64,000 bases of DNA from Acetobacter malorum (GTDB taxonomy: Bacteria; Pseudomonadota; Alphaproteobacteria; Acetobacterales; Acetobacteraceae), in contig NZ_LHZC01000056.1 in NCBI RefSeq assembly GCF_001580615.1, forward strand, positions 248,001 to 312,000, written 5' to 3'. The position numbers and the translations under genes were made by a program. Shown here piece by piece: positions 1-9,367 of the stretch (positions are counted from its first letter, which is position 1; the number at the start of each line of letters is the position of its first letter). Under the pieces are notes generated by a model. That model saw only the letters and a list, made by a program, of their open reading frames with translations. It made no database searches and was not told the DNA's origin.

Positions 1-1
1 C

Positions 2-1387
2 CGCCCTTTCATCATGAACAATACAACGCACCGGTCTGCTACAATCCAACGCATTCGGATCGGTACGGACCGTGACGGCAGGATCATGGCCATTGCCCAT
101 GAGAGCACGTCGGGCAATCTCCCTCATGGGCGTCCGGAAGCCGCTATAGATCAGACAAAGCTACTGTATGCGGGTCCTAATCGACTGACCGCGATGCGGC
201 TGGCTGTTCTTGATCTGCCGGAAGGCAATGCGATGCGCGCGCCTGGCGAAGCATCAGGCCTGATGGCGCTGGAAATCGCCATGGACGAGATGGCTGAACG
301 CCTGCGTATGGACCCCGTGCGCTTCCGAATTCTGAATGACACGCAGGTCGACCCCGAAAAGCCGGGACGCCCGTTTTCACAGCGTCATCTCGTTGAGTGT
401 CTGGAGCATGGAGCCGAAAAATTTGGCTGGAGCCATCGAAAAGCCCGCCCCGCATCCGTGCGGGAGGGAGAATGGCTGATCGGCATGGGCGTCGCGGCAG
501 GTTTCCGGAACAATCTCCTGACGAAATCGGCAGCACGCGTGCGTCTTGATTCACAGGGGATCGTGACGGTCGAAACCGACATGACCGATATTGGCACCGG
601 CACCTATACCATCCTTGCCCAGACGGCCGCCGAAATGATGGGAGTTTCCATCGATCAGGTCCGGGTCATTCTGGGTGATTCAGATTTTCCGGTGTCCGCA
701 GGGTCCGGAGGCCAGTGGGGAGCCAACAATTCGGCTGCAGGTGTGTATGCCGCATGCGTCAAATTGCGAGAAAGCGTTGCGGAGAAGATGGGACTACCGC
801 CAGCCGAAGCGCAGTTCTCCGGCGGAAATATCCATGCCGGCAACAGTATTTTCCCCCTTGGGCAGGCTGCGCATGAAGGTGAACTGGTTGCCGAAGATGC
901 CATTGAATATGCGGACGTGGACAAACGATATCAGCAGTCCACCTTTGCGAGCCACTTCGTCGAGGTCGGCGTCAATGGATTTACCGGGGAAGTTCGTATC
1001 CGCCGGATGCTGGCCGTCTGCTCCGCAGGCCGCATCCTGAACCCCAAAACCGCCCGAAATCAGGTTATCGGTGCCATGACCATGGGAGCCGGTGCAGCCC
1101 TCATGGAGGAACTGGCGGTCGATACCGGGCGCGGTTTCTTCGTCAATCACGATCTGGCGGGTTACGAGGTCCCTGTTCATGCCGACATTCCTCATCAGGA
1201 GGCGATTTTTCTTGATGAAGTCGATCCCCTCTCTTCGCCCATGAAAGCAAAAGGTGTGGGGGAACTAGGGCTATGTGGCGTAGCCGCAGCGATTGCAAAT
1301 GCCGTTTACAACGCAACAGCTGTGCGCATCCGTGATTATCCTGTCACGCTCGACAAACATCTGGCTCATCTGCCCCGGATGTCCTGA
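2..1387 (+). CDS. Xanthine dehydrogenase-type molybdopterin-binding subunit, C-terminal part
   Basis: The frame is open from the first bases of the window, so the gene starts outside; about 461 C-terminal residues are present against a usual 700-780. It resembles the large molybdenum-cofactor subunit of the xanthine dehydrogenase/aldehyde oxidase family (PaoC/YagR and isoquinoline 1-oxidoreductase group), which hydroxylates aldehydes or N-heterocycles together with a 2Fe-2S subunit and sometimes a FAD subunit. Visible signs are the cofactor-contact stretch SGGQWGANNSAAG, the segment QVIGAMTMGAGAALMEE, and the C-terminal KGVGELG whose Glu is the general base in the family. An internal ATG at 14 is in frame but is not believed to be the start, because homologous sequence continues upstream of it. 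The substrate cannot be told from this part. Confidence 0.88.
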   Translation, partial: RPFIMNNTTHRSATIQRIRIGTDRDGRIMAIAHESTSGNLPHGRPEAAIDQTKLLYAGPNRLTAMRLAVLDLPEGNAMRAPGEASGLMALEIAMDEMAERLRMDPVRFRILNDTQVDPEKPGRPFSQRHLVECLEHGAEKFGWSHRKARPASVREGEWLIGMGVAAGFRNNLLTKSAARVRLDSQGIVTVETDMTDIGTGTYTILAQTAAEMMGVSIDQVRVILGDSDFPVSAGSGGQWGANNSAAGVYAACVKLRESVAEKMGLPPAEAQFSGGNIHAGNSIFPLGQAAHEGELVAEDAIEYADVDKRYQQSTFASHFVEVGVNGFTGEVRIRRMLAVCSAGRILNPKTARNQVIGAMTMGAGAALMEELAVDTGRGFFVNHDLAGYEVPVHADIPHQEAIFLDEVDPLSSPMKAKGVGELGLCGVAAAIANAVYNATAVRIRDYPVTLDKHLAHLPRMS

Positions 1388-1552
1388 TTGCGGTCAGGCA
1401 TTCGGCCATTGATCTCGGGGGGAAGCGGTTCCAGTTGGTGATATATTTATGAACAGCCGATATAACTTCATGCTCTTTATACACCCTAATCAATAGCTAT
1501 TTCATCACTTACCGTCCTCTGCTGATAGAGTGAGAAGCAGAAGGCCGTTCTG

Positions 1553-2314
1553 ATGAGCAGAAAATTTGAAGGCAAGGTTGCGTTGGTAACGGGTGCCGGT
1601 GCCGGAATGGGCCTCGCCGCCGCTCAGGCATTTGCCCGAGCCGGCGCCAGCGTTGTTCTCGCGGATATCAATGAGGAAAGCGTTGTTACGGCAGCCAAAG
1701 CTTTAAGCTGGGAAGGAGCCAGAGCTCTTGCCGTCAGGTGTAATGTAGCCGCGGAAGCAGATGTTGAAACCATGATGGCGCGGACTGTCGAGACTTTTGG
1801 ACGTCTGGACTGTGCCTTCAACAATGCCGGAGTTATCAGCCAGCACCACGACACAGCAGATCTGCCAGACGCAGAATGGGACCGCGTCATGTCGGTCAAC
1901 CTGCGTGGCACCTGGTACTGCATGAAGCATGAACTGAAACAGATGCTCTCTCAGGGGAGCGGCGCAATCGTCAACGCGTCCTCCATTGGTGGCCTGAACG
2001 GCGTGGCAGGACTGCCTGCTTATATCGCCTCCAAGCACGGCATTATCGGTCTGACGAAATCTGCCGCTCTCGAATGCGCGACTAAGGGGATACGCATCAA
2101 CGCGGTATGCCCCGGTGTGATTGAGACCCCCATGCTGGACTGGCTCACGGGAGGGGATGCGACCGTCAAGGCCGAACTCGTCAAAGCTCAGCCCATTGGC
2201 CGTCTTGGTAAGCCCGAAGAAATTGCTGCGGCTGTACTTTGGCTCTGCAGTTCTGACGCCAGTCTGGTGCTTGGGCACGCTCTTTCGGTCGATGGCGGAT
2301 ATTCGGCCCAGTAA
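1553..2314 (+). CDS. SDR family NAD(P)-dependent oxidoreductase
   Basis: A 253-residue classical short-chain dehydrogenase/reductase, full length for the family. The Rossmann motif TGAGAGMG is at residues 13-20, NNAG at 90-93, and the catalytic Ser144, Tyr157 and Lys161 are in the normal S-x12-Y-x3-K arrangement. The acidic residue after the second strand (ADI, Asp38) suggests NAD rather than NADP. The substrate is unknown. It is the first gene of a rightward group with a carboxymuconolactone-decarboxylase-like protein, an aldo/keto reductase and an alcohol dehydrogenase; the next gene begins 29 bases downstream. The 165-base gap before it is the likely promoter region for the group. Confidence 0.93.
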   Translation: MSRKFEGKVALVTGAGAGMGLAAAQAFARAGASVVLADINEESVVTAAKALSWEGARALAVRCNVAAEADVETMMARTVETFGRLDCAFNNAGVISQHHDTADLPDAEWDRVMSVNLRGTWYCMKHELKQMLSQGSGAIVNASSIGGLNGVAGLPAYIASKHGIIGLTKSAALECATKGIRINAVCPGVIETPMLDWLTGGDATVKAELVKAQPIGRLGKPEEIAAAVLWLCSSDASLVLGHALSVDGGYSAQ

Positions 2315-2343
2315 CCTACGCTGTTTTGAACAGGAAATTTTCC

Positions 2344-2670
2344 ATGTCTGATACTCCTTCCGCCGCACGCAAGGCATTTGGCGATATTGCTCCGGCCCTG
2401 GCCGAATATTCCGACAAGGTTCTTTTCGGGGATGTGTGGGAGCGCCCCAAACTCTCACCGCGCGATCGAAGCCTGGTAACGGTTTCCAGCCTGATCTCGC
2501 TCTACAGAACCAACGAACTCGGCTTCCATATCCGCAAAGCTCTTGAAAACGGCGTAACCCGTGAAGAAATCATCGAGGTCATCACGCATCTGGCCTTTTA
2601 TTCAGGCTGGCCAACAGCCTCGACAGCTTTAACGATCGCACGCGGCGTGTTCGATGAAGCCAAATCCTGA
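2344..2670 (+). CDS. Carboxymuconolactone decarboxylase-like (AhpD-fold) protein
   Basis: A 108-residue protein of the carboxymuconolactone decarboxylase family. The start at 2344 (MSDTPSAARK) is preferred over an in-frame ATG at 2326 because AGGAA lies just upstream of 2344. The family signature is visible as RSLVTVSSLISL followed by ELGFHIRKALENGVTREEI and HLAFYSGWP. The Cys-x-x-Cys of AhpD-type peroxidases is absent, so a disulfide-reductase role is unlikely. Genes of this type are commonly found next to SDR, AKR and YahK-type dehydrogenases; the function there is generally unproven. It is co-oriented with its neighbours and probably cotranscribed. Confidence 0.85.
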   Translation: MSDTPSAARKAFGDIAPALAEYSDKVLFGDVWERPKLSPRDRSLVTVSSLISLYRTNELGFHIRKALENGVTREEIIEVITHLAFYSGWPTASTALTIARGVFDEAKS

Positions 2671-2719
2671 GCACTCTTAAAAAACTTTCTTCAACACGAT
2701 GCAGAGCAAGGATATCCCC

Positions 2720-3718
2720 ATGGACTACCGTTATCTCGGACAGAGCGCGCTCAAAGTTTCTCCTCTTTGCCTCGGGGCCATGATGTTCGGTGGTGAGACC
2801 GATACCCAGACGGCAAAGCGGATTATCGACAAAGCTGCCTCATAGGGCATCAATTTTCTGGATACTGCCGATGTTTATAATGGTGGAAAATCTGAAGAGG
2901 TAGTTGGCACCAGCGTACAGGGCAACCGGGATGCCTGGGTCATTGCCACCAAATTTGGCTATGGGAGTGGTGCCAATCAGCAGGGGCAATCCCGTAAATG
3001 GATCATGCACACGCTTGAAGGAAGCCTCAAACGCCTTGGCACGGATTACGTTGATATCCTGTATTTCCATCGCGCCCTCCCCGGCGTGACACCGGAGGAA
3101 GGACTGCGGGCCATTGGTGACCTGATCTGTCAGGGCAAGATCCGTTATTACGGTGTCTCCAACTTTCATGGCTGGCGGATTGCCGAAGTTGTCAGGCTGG
3201 CAGACCATCTCGGCATTCAGCGCCCTACCGTGAGCCAGCCCCTCTACAATCTGGTGGACCGCTCTGCCGAAGTCGAGCAATTGCCTGCTGCCGGTCAGTA
3301 TAGGCTTGGGGTTGTGCCCTACAGCCCACTGGCCCGCGGCGTCCTGACGGGCAAATATGCGTCCCTCGACAATTTGCCAGAAGACTCACGGGCAGGACGC
3401 GGAGATGCCCGTATTCAGCAGACCGAACTGCGCGCTGAATCTCTGATTATCGCGCAGAAAGTGGCAGAACGGGCCAAAGAAAAAGGTATTTCCTCAATCG
3501 CCTTTGCCCTCGCCTGGGTCTTGAAAAACCGCCTCATCAGCGCAACCATTGCTGGCCCTCGTACAGAAGCGCACTGGGATAGTTACATGGATGCTCTGAA
3601 TGCTACACTGACAGCGGAAGATGAAGCGTTCATTAATAATCTGGTTCATCCGGGGCATGCGTCCACTCCCGGTTATACTGACCCGGCCTACCCGGTTGAA
3701 GGACGCGTTGTCGCCTGA
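2720..3718 (+). pseudogene. Aldo/keto reductase interrupted by an in-frame amber codon
   Basis: The frame from ATG 2720 reads as a full-length aldo/keto reductase (333 codons) except for a TAG at codon 42 (2843-2845). It starts [19 protein letters not shown], runs into the stop after DKAAS, and continues without any frame change as GINFLDTADVYNGG, which contains the catalytic Asp and Tyr region of the family. The lost residue is probably Gln (CAG to TAG), since relatives read AxxxGINF at this point. The remainder keeps the AKR signatures (RLGTDYVDILYFHR, YGVSNFHGW, LAWVLKNRLI). A downstream ATG at 3005 could give a fragment lacking the catalytic Asp/Tyr, so it would not be active. Likely a recent null allele, or a sequencing error. 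Confidence 0.85.
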
Positions 3719-3752
3719 ACCCGAAAAATCCTGAAGAGAACGGAGAAAACTG

Positions 3753-4814
3753 ATGAAAACCTATGGTTTTGCAGCAACCTCATGTGATGCCCCTCTCGCA
3801 CCGTTCAGTTTTGAACGCCGTGAGTTGCGAGACAACGACATTGCCATGGACATCCTGTATTGCGGTGTTTGTCATTCAGACCTGCATCAGGCGCGGAATG
3901 ACTGGGGATGCTCGCAGTACCCCATGGTCCCCGGCCACGAAATTGTCGGCCGTGTGACCGCAACAGGAAAGGCCGTCACACGCTATAAAGTGGGTGACGC
4001 TGTGGCCGTCGGCTGCATGGTCGACAGTTGCCAGACCTGCGATCAGTGCCGCAAGGGCGAGGAACAGCTTTGCCGTGAGGGTAATACGCCAACCTACAAC
4101 GACAAGGATCGTATTACGGGCGAGCGCACCTATGGCGGCTATTCCAAACATCTCGTCGTGCGGGAAGAGTTCGCCCTGAAGGTTCCGGAAACACTGGACC
4201 TGTCCCGGGCAGCTCCCCTTCTCTGCGCTGGCATCACCACCTACTCGCCTTTACGCACCTGGAACATAGGACCGGGCAGCCGCGTCGGTGTTATCGGGCT
4301 TGGCGGCCTCGGGCACATGGCTGTCAAACTCGCCTCTGGCATGGGCGCAGAGGTCACGGTTCTCAGCCGCTCAAACGCCAAGGCGAAAGACGCCCTGGCT
4401 CTTGGTGCGGACCGGCTTCTGGTCTCGACCGACGACACTGCCATGGCGAAGGCGGCTTCCAGCTTCGATCTGATCATCGATACCGTTCCGGTCAAGCATG
4501 ACCTCAACTCTTATATGCCTCTGCTGGACGTTGATGGTACACTGGTGCTCGTCGGTCAGATTGGGCCGCTGAATGAACCCAGCACCGTTCCCCTGATCAT
4601 AGGTCGTCGCCGTATTGCGGGGTCTCCCATTGGAGGCATTGCCCAGACGCAGGAAATGCTTGATTTCTGTGGCCGTAAAAACATCCTGCCTGATTGTGAG
4701 ATGATCCGCATGGACCAGATCAACGCGGCTTTTGATCGACTGGAACGCTCGGACGTTCACTACCGGTTCGTGATCGACATGGCGACACTCACACCGGACA
4801 CAGCGGCCGCGTAA
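3753..4814 (+). CDS. Zinc-dependent NAD(P) alcohol dehydrogenase (YahK/CAD type)
   Basis: A 353-residue medium-chain dehydrogenase of the cinnamyl alcohol dehydrogenase/YahK group, which reduces a broad range of aldehydes, usually with NADPH. Catalytic zinc ligands are seen at Cys40 (CGVCHSD) and His62-Glu63 (PGHE). The structural zinc lobe is at Cys93, Cys96, Cys99 and Cys107 (SCQTCDQCRKGEEQLC). The nucleotide-binding motif GLGGLGHMAVKLA lies near residue 182. Length is normal. It follows the broken aldo/keto reductase by 34 bases, with AGAGAACGGAGAA as ribosome binding region before ATG 3753. Together with the SDR and aldo/keto reductase genes it suggests aldehyde/alcohol interconversion or detoxification. 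Confidence 0.93.
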   Translation: MKTYGFAATSCDAPLAPFSFERRELRDNDIAMDILYCGVCHSDLHQARNDWGCSQYPMVPGHEIVGRVTATGKAVTRYKVGDAVAVGCMVDSCQTCDQCRKGEEQLCREGNTPTYNDKDRITGERTYGGYSKHLVVREEFALKVPETLDLSRAAPLLCAGITTYSPLRTWNIGPGSRVGVIGLGGLGHMAVKLASGMGAEVTVLSRSNAKAKDALALGADRLLVSTDDTAMAKAASSFDLIIDTVPVKHDLNSYMPLLDVDGTLVLVGQIGPLNEPSTVPLIIGRRRIAGSPIGGIAQTQEMLDFCGRKNILPDCEMIRMDQINAAFDRLERSDVHYRFVIDMATLTPDTAAA

Positions 4815-4828
4815 GACAGATGCCCCAT

Positions 4829-4850
4829 GCCCCCCTTAGGGCGAGGGGGC
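4829..4850. terminator. GC-rich hairpin between convergent genes
   Basis: GCCCCC (4829-4834) and GGGGGC (4845-4850) form a six-pair GC stem with a ten-base loop. It lies between the stop of the alcohol dehydrogenase and the stop of the convergent LysR gene, where a shared terminator is expected. There is no clear T tract, so it may need Rho or may simply be an RNA 3' stabiliser. Confidence 0.4.
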
Positions 4851-4866
4851 GTCTCTCAAAAGTCCA

Positions 4867-5760
4867 TCACTGACGATAACGCAACGCATCGACCAGCAAT
4901 CGGAAAGCGGCGGAGGACTGTCGGCGACTGGGATAATAGAGATGGTAGCCGGAAAATGGGGGGCACCAGTCTTCCAGCACCCGGACCAGTCGCCCGTCCG
5001 CAATATGACCCGTCACCTGATCTTCCAGAACACAGGCCAGACCAAAGCCCGCCATAGCTGCCTGCAGGATCATCGGGATGTTGTTGAAGACCAACTGGCC
5101 CTCAACCCGGACATGAAGTTCCCGTTTTCCCTTTTCCAGCTCCCACGCGTAAATGCGGCCAGATGTCTCCATCCGCATGTTGATGCACTGGTGGTGCGCC
5201 AGATCCTGCGGTGTTTTGGGCTTCTTCTTTCCCGCCAGATAGGATGGTGCCCCGACAACCGCCATCCGCAGGTCGGGGCCGATCCTTACCGCGACCATGT
5301 CTTTTGCAATCGACTCTCCCAGCCGCACACCGGCGTCAAAACGCTCAGCGACGATATCTGTGAGGCCTGCCTGAACAGCCAGTTCGACATGCACATCAGG
5401 ATACTCAGGAAGCAGCTTTTCCAGCACCGGCCACAGTAACCGGTTGGCAGCATGCTCAGATGTGGTGATACGGATTGTGCCAGCAGGCCGGTCTCGTAAC
5501 TGCCCAAGCTGTTCAATTTCACCTGCGATACTATCGAGGGCTGGCGCAAGAGTGCGCAAAAGGCGTTCTCCGGCCTCCGTTGGAGAAACACGCCGCGTGG
5601 TCCGGGTCAGAAGCCTGACGCCAAGGCGTGTTTCCAAGCGGCGGATGGTATAACTCAGGGTCGATTGAGATGTCCCCATCCGCGCCGCAGCCCTGGTAAA
5701 GCTCTGCTCTTCCGCCACGATGAGAAACGCGTTGAGGTCGACCAGCTCTTCCCGCCGCAT
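4867..5760 (-). CDS. LysR family transcriptional regulator
   Basis: A 297-residue LysR-type regulator of standard length. The winged helix-turn-helix occupies roughly residues 5-65 (LNAFLIVAEEQSFTRAAARM, then GTSQSTLSYTIRRLETRLGV), followed by RTTRRVSPTEAG and a substrate-binding-like effector domain from about residue 90. The sequence type is that of LysR proteins found beside SDR/AKR/YahK clusters. It is transcribed toward the alcohol dehydrogenase, so it does not share the usual divergent promoter with its presumed targets. Control of the 1553-4814 genes is an inference from neighbourhood only. Confidence 0.92.
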   Translation of the reverse strand: MRREELVDLNAFLIVAEEQSFTRAAARMGTSQSTLSYTIRRLETRLGVRLLTRTTRRVSPTEAGERLLRTLAPALDSIAGEIEQLGQLRDRPAGTIRITTSEHAANRLLWPVLEKLLPEYPDVHVELAVQAGLTDIVAERFDAGVRLGESIAKDMVAVRIGPDLRMAVVGAPSYLAGKKKPKTPQDLAHHQCINMRMETSGRIYAWELEKGKRELHVRVEGQLVFNNIPMILQAAMAGFGLACVLEDQVTGHIADGRLVRVLEDWCPPFSGYHLYYPSRRQSSAAFRLLVDALRYRQ

Positions 5761-5979
5761 TCATGAACTCCCAATATATTTGCAGTCGATCAATATCCAA
5801 TTACTCGACACAACGATACATGCTCATATTTCGAACTATGGATTTTGAGATGTTTCATTCTGATCTGGCCAAGGCTTTGAGCTATTCGGACAGGAGTAAA
5901 GGCGGCCATCGGCAAGAGGTGGCGGCATGATGTCGGCACAGACCAGTCAGAACTGCCACCCGAGTATACAGAAGTGAAA

Positions 5980-6975
5980 TCAGGAAATTTCTACTGACTG
6001 ACGATCCATCAGACGCTGTGCAATCCCGGTAAGTGTTGCCCGCCTTGCCTGCTGAGAGAAGAGTGGCGTGCCAATCATGAGCTCATCAGGGCGGTGCTGG
6101 TCTATAAAGGATGAAATGCGCGTTGCTACGGTATCAGCAGTTCCTACAAACGTATAGCGCAGGGTCCGCTCGATAAGAGCCTGTTCCGGTTCGTTCCAGG
6201 AGACAGACCGAGGTGCTGGAAACTGCGTTGGACGCCCCCGGCGCAACGCAACAAAATGCTGTTCCAGTGACGTTGCTGCATGCTGCGCCTCAGCGAGCGT
6301 TTCTCCGATAATCGCATTGACGGCCAGCATGGCATAAGGCTTTTGAAGACGTTCTGAAGGTTCAAAACGGTCTCGATAAAGTGTTAAGGCATCTTCCATC
6401 AAATCCGGTGCAAAATGACTGGCAAATGCAAACGGTACACCCATGATCGCTGCCAGATGCGCTGAAAACAGGGAAGACCCCAGTAGCCAGACAGGCACAT
6501 CCAGCCCGGCTCCCGGCACCGCAAAGACCTTCTGCCCGGGCTGTATGTCCTCAAAATAGTGCAGGAGTTCCGCGACATCCTGCGGGAAGCGATCGGCAGA
6601 GCCGGCATCGCGCCTCAGCGCCCGCATGGTCGCCTGATCAGAGCCCGGTGCACGCCCCAATCCAAGATCAATCCGTCCGGGGTAAAGGGATTCCAGTGTC
6701 CCGAACGCTTCAGCGACGGCAAGTGGTGCGTGATTGGGTAGCATGATACCACCTGCCCCCACCCGAATGGTTTTCGTCGCTCCCGCGACATACCCGATAG
6801 CAACTGCCGTTGCAGCCGAAGCGATACCCGGCATCGCATGATGCTCAGCCAGCCAGAAGCGACGAAACCCCAACATTTCAGCATGCACAGCAAGATCCGC
6901 GCTGCGATGCAGTGCATCTGCAGCAGAACTGCCCTCATTGATGAACGCCAGATCGAGAATTGAAAGCGGAATCAT
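5980..6975 (-). CDS. Luciferase-like (LLM class) flavin-dependent oxidoreductase, MsnO8-type
   Basis: A 331-residue TIM-barrel flavoprotein of the bacterial luciferase-like monooxygenase class. Start 6975 ([15 protein letters not shown]) is chosen over an upstream in-frame ATG at 7041 because AAAGGA precedes it at the right distance and family members begin with this PLSILDL strand. Family landmarks are [17 protein letters not shown] and [20 protein letters not shown]. Members use FMNH2 supplied by a separate reductase or tightly bound FMN; the substrate cannot be deduced. It is monocistronic as far as can be seen, with the stop 219 bases from the LysR start. It belongs to a different subgroup from the two tandem LLM proteins at 61-63 kb. 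Confidence 0.9.
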   Translation of the reverse strand: MIPLSILDLAFINEGSSAADALHRSADLAVHAEMLGFRRFWLAEHHAMPGIASAATAVAIGYVAGATKTIRVGAGGIMLPNHAPLAVAEAFGTLESLYPGRIDLGLGRAPGSDQATMRALRRDAGSADRFPQDVAELLHYFEDIQPGQKVFAVPGAGLDVPVWLLGSSLFSAHLAAIMGVPFAFASHFAPDLMEDALTLYRDRFEPSERLQKPYAMLAVNAIIGETLAEAQHAATSLEQHFVALRRGRPTQFPAPRSVSWNEPEQALIERTLRYTFVGTADTVATRISSFIDQHRPDELMIGTPLFSQQARRATLTGIAQRLMDRQSVEIS

Positions 6976-7503
6976 GGGAGCCGTCCTTTTATTCAGTTCC
7001 CCTTCACATGGGACCGCAGGCAGCTTACGCCAAGGTGCCAACCGAATGTCCTAAGTCTTACCCCGATCTTCATTTCTGGTTCGTTATCATTAGCGAAAAA
7101 TAAGAAAGCAGGCCTACTCTGGTATGCGCTGCTCTTACGGGCGGTGTCGCAGGTCCACGTGTTCTCGGACAATTGATTGAGGATCTGCCTGATCTGACAT
7201 CTTTTCTCCTTCTTGCCGCCCCCGCACTTGTTATAACATTCTTGGGAAGCCTTATCCTGAGGAAACATTTTCTTGCTCTCAGGCCATAATCCGCGACCAG
7301 AGACAGGAAACAATAAAGGAGAAATATATGTAGGACCTGACACATATTCTTAATAAAAGTGCGAAATTACCCCGGCTCTTTTTACGATGGGGCCTCAGAC
7401 TGTTCCAAATACAAAAATAAAAACAAATACGTCGAATGCTTTGATCACCGCAGGATTATTTTCTGCACAGATGTGATCAAAATCATTCCCGAGGAACAAT
7501 ATT
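6976..7503. other. 528-base gap upstream of the porin gene
   Basis: No convincing gene with a start codon is present. The only structure seen is the stretch listed separately at 7104-7289, which reads like the end of a membrane transporter. The promoters of the leftward flavoprotein and the rightward porin must lie here. GAGGAA just before 7504 is the porin's ribosome binding site. Confidence 0.5.
7104..7289 (+). pseudogene. Possible C-terminal remnant of a membrane transporter
   Basis: Between stop codons at 7101 and 7287 a startless frame reads ALTGGVAGPRVLGQLIEDLP, then a hydrophobic segment (SFLLLAAPALVITFLGSLIL) and a basic tail ending RKHFLALRP. Gly/Pro-rich GGVAGP followed by a final hydrophobic helix and a basic tail is what the end of a major-facilitator-type transporter looks like. 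There is no start codon or upstream body, so if real it is a decayed 3' fragment. Chance cannot be excluded. Confidence 0.3.
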
Positions 7504-9183
7504 ATGCGCATTGTCTCAGAACTGGATATCAAGACCAACAAAGCCAGACATGCCTATGGCACCATGCGCTCTGTTTATGCGGTCTACCTGCTTGCGGTTA
7601 TCTGCCTGATTGGCTGGCAACAAGGCCTCTCCCCTCCCGCTATGGCACAGGATGCGCCGGCCTCTACGGAAAAGTCGGCTTCCCGTTCCTCGATTTCAAA
7701 GCAAGATGGCAACCCTCCAGCCGAATCTCAGACAACCAAAAAAACAGAAACCCCCTCATGGCTTCAGCGCGTTATCGGAAACAGAGCGCCAACGCCAAAG
7801 GTGCCTTTTGTCTCCAACCCCACGCCCTTTGCGGAAACCCAGCCGACAGTCCCGCTCTATCAGGAAATTCCTAGCTTCTTGCAGGCCTCTTACGGGGCGC
7901 CCTCATTTGGGCCTCCCTACGGAACCACGCACCTGCTCGGAGACTGGGGAGGAATTCAGCCATGGCTGCAAAAGCGCGGGCTTTATTTTGCACTGAATGT
8001 GTACGAAGACATTGCAGGGAATGTCTCAGGAGGTAAACGGCAAGCCTACAGCGCTGCCGGGCAAGTAGGCTCCACACTGGATGTGGATTGGCAGAAACTG
8101 CTGCACGCAAGCTCCTGGTCCAACGATTTCTGGCTGCACATGCTCGTCGTCAACGGACATGGCACCAACCTTAGCCGCTTGTATGGAGATAACAGCAACC
8201 AGGTCCAGCAGATTTACGGCGCTCGCGGCAATGTGGTCGCGCATTTAGTCTGGTCTTATTTTGAAAAAGCCTGGCTGCAACGCAAAATTGATCTGGCTGT
8301 GGGCTGGATTCCACCTGGCGCATTTTTCCAGAACTCGCCATGGGTTTGCAACTTCATGAATGTGTGGCTCTGCGGCGGAGAATCTCCGACTAAATTCATG
8401 ACAGGCGGTCGTGGCTGGCCATCAGGCAATATCGGCACGATCCTGCGTGTGATGCCCACCCGGCAGTTCTATCTGATGGGCGGCCTCTTTGCCGTTTCCC
8501 CGCACGCTTATAATGGTGGGATCTCCGGCTGGTCATGGGGGCAGGATAATCTAGGAAAGTTGGCTACACACTTCGAGGCAGGGTGGATTCCGCAATTCGG
8601 CCCCCATCATCTGATCGGGCATTATAAGGTCGGAATTATGTACGATAATTCCCGATACAATGATCTTTATGAAGATATTCATGGCGCGCCATGGGTTCTT
8701 ACCGGTCTGCCCGCCCGCAAACAAAGCGGACAAACCTCTGTTTGGGTACTGGCTGACCAGATGCTTGTGCGACACGGCCCCGGTGAAATGAACGGTCTCA
8801 TTTGGGGGGGATATTTTGGATGGGGTTCCGGTAAGACATCCCAGATCAGCCATAGTTTTACAACGGTCCTGATGGACACTGGCGCGTTATGGAAGCGGCC
8901 TCTGGACAGTGTTGGTATCGCATTTCTGTGGTCTAAATTTAGTCGCTCCGCCATCTTATCTCAGGAAGCCGCCGCAGCGGGGAAGCTCCCTCTTCCCGGC
9001 GGCAATTACGGGCTTCCCTACGGTATTCAGGGGCATGAAGCCATTTACGAAGCCTATTACGGCTTCCATGTCATGGAAGGCTTCACCATCAAGCCTGATT
9101 TCCAGTACGTTAATCATGTCGGCGGAACAACGGTCTTCAAAGACGCAGTTGTTCTTAGTACTGCCGTAAATATCGCGTTCTGA
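7504..9183 (+). CDS. OprB-family carbohydrate-selective porin with long Pro/Ser/Thr-rich linker
   Basis: A 559-residue outer-membrane porin of the OprB family, which lets sugars and other small solutes diffuse across the outer membrane. A signal peptide with hydrophobic core (VYAVYLLAVICLIGW, about residues 24-38) ends near AMAQ. Residues about 50-140 form a Pro/Ser/Thr/Lys-rich linker. The barrel domain opens with the family hallmark HLLGDWGGIQPWLQKRG near residue 143 and ends in Phe (TAVNIAF), the usual outer-membrane insertion signal. ATG 7504 has GAGGAA eight bases upstream; an internal ATG at 7564 would also keep the signal peptide. Alone in its transcription unit. Confidence 0.9.
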   Translation: MRIVSELDIKTNKARHAYGTMRSVYAVYLLAVICLIGWQQGLSPPAMAQDAPASTEKSASRSSISKQDGNPPAESQTTKKTETPSWLQRVIGNRAPTPKVPFVSNPTPFAETQPTVPLYQEIPSFLQASYGAPSFGPPYGTTHLLGDWGGIQPWLQKRGLYFALNVYEDIAGNVSGGKRQAYSAAGQVGSTLDVDWQKLLHASSWSNDFWLHMLVVNGHGTNLSRLYGDNSNQVQQIYGARGNVVAHLVWSYFEKAWLQRKIDLAVGWIPPGAFFQNSPWVCNFMNVWLCGGESPTKFMTGGRGWPSGNIGTILRVMPTRQFYLMGGLFAVSPHAYNGGISGWSWGQDNLGKLATHFEAGWIPQFGPHHLIGHYKVGIMYDNSRYNDLYEDIHGAPWVLTGLPARKQSGQTSVWVLADQMLVRHGPGEMNGLIWGGYFGWGSGKTSQISHSFTTVLMDTGALWKRPLDSVGIAFLWSKFSRSAILSQEAAAAGKLPLPGGNYGLPYGIQGHEAIYEAYYGFHVMEGFTIKPDFQYVNHVGGTTVFKDAVVLSTAVNIAF

Positions 9184-9196
9184 ACTTGACCACACT

Positions 9197-9224
9197 ATGC
9201 CCGGAAGAAAGATCTGGGCATTTA
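9197..9224 (+). terminator. Possible terminator after the porin gene
   Basis: ATGCCC (9197-9202) and GGGCAT (9216-9221) form a short stem with a 13-base loop, followed by a short TTT. It begins 14 bases after the porin stop. The stem is short, so this is a weak to moderate candidate. Confidence 0.45.
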
Positions 9225-9367
9225 GGTTCAGGATCTCTTAATTCACTGAACTGAGTGTTGTGCTGTATTTCACAGGCATTCGGGGAGAATGAGGCTGTGA
9301 GTAATATGTTTTTGCTGTCTGAAGGGAAAGAGGCCCATCATTCCGATCAGGGCTGGTCAGTTCGGAT

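Noticed and set aside
6993-7345. Minus-strand frames of 91 and 116 codons upstream of the LLM gene at 5980
   Set aside because: No family resemblance, no ribosome binding site, and the longer one overlaps the flavoprotein's own upstream region.
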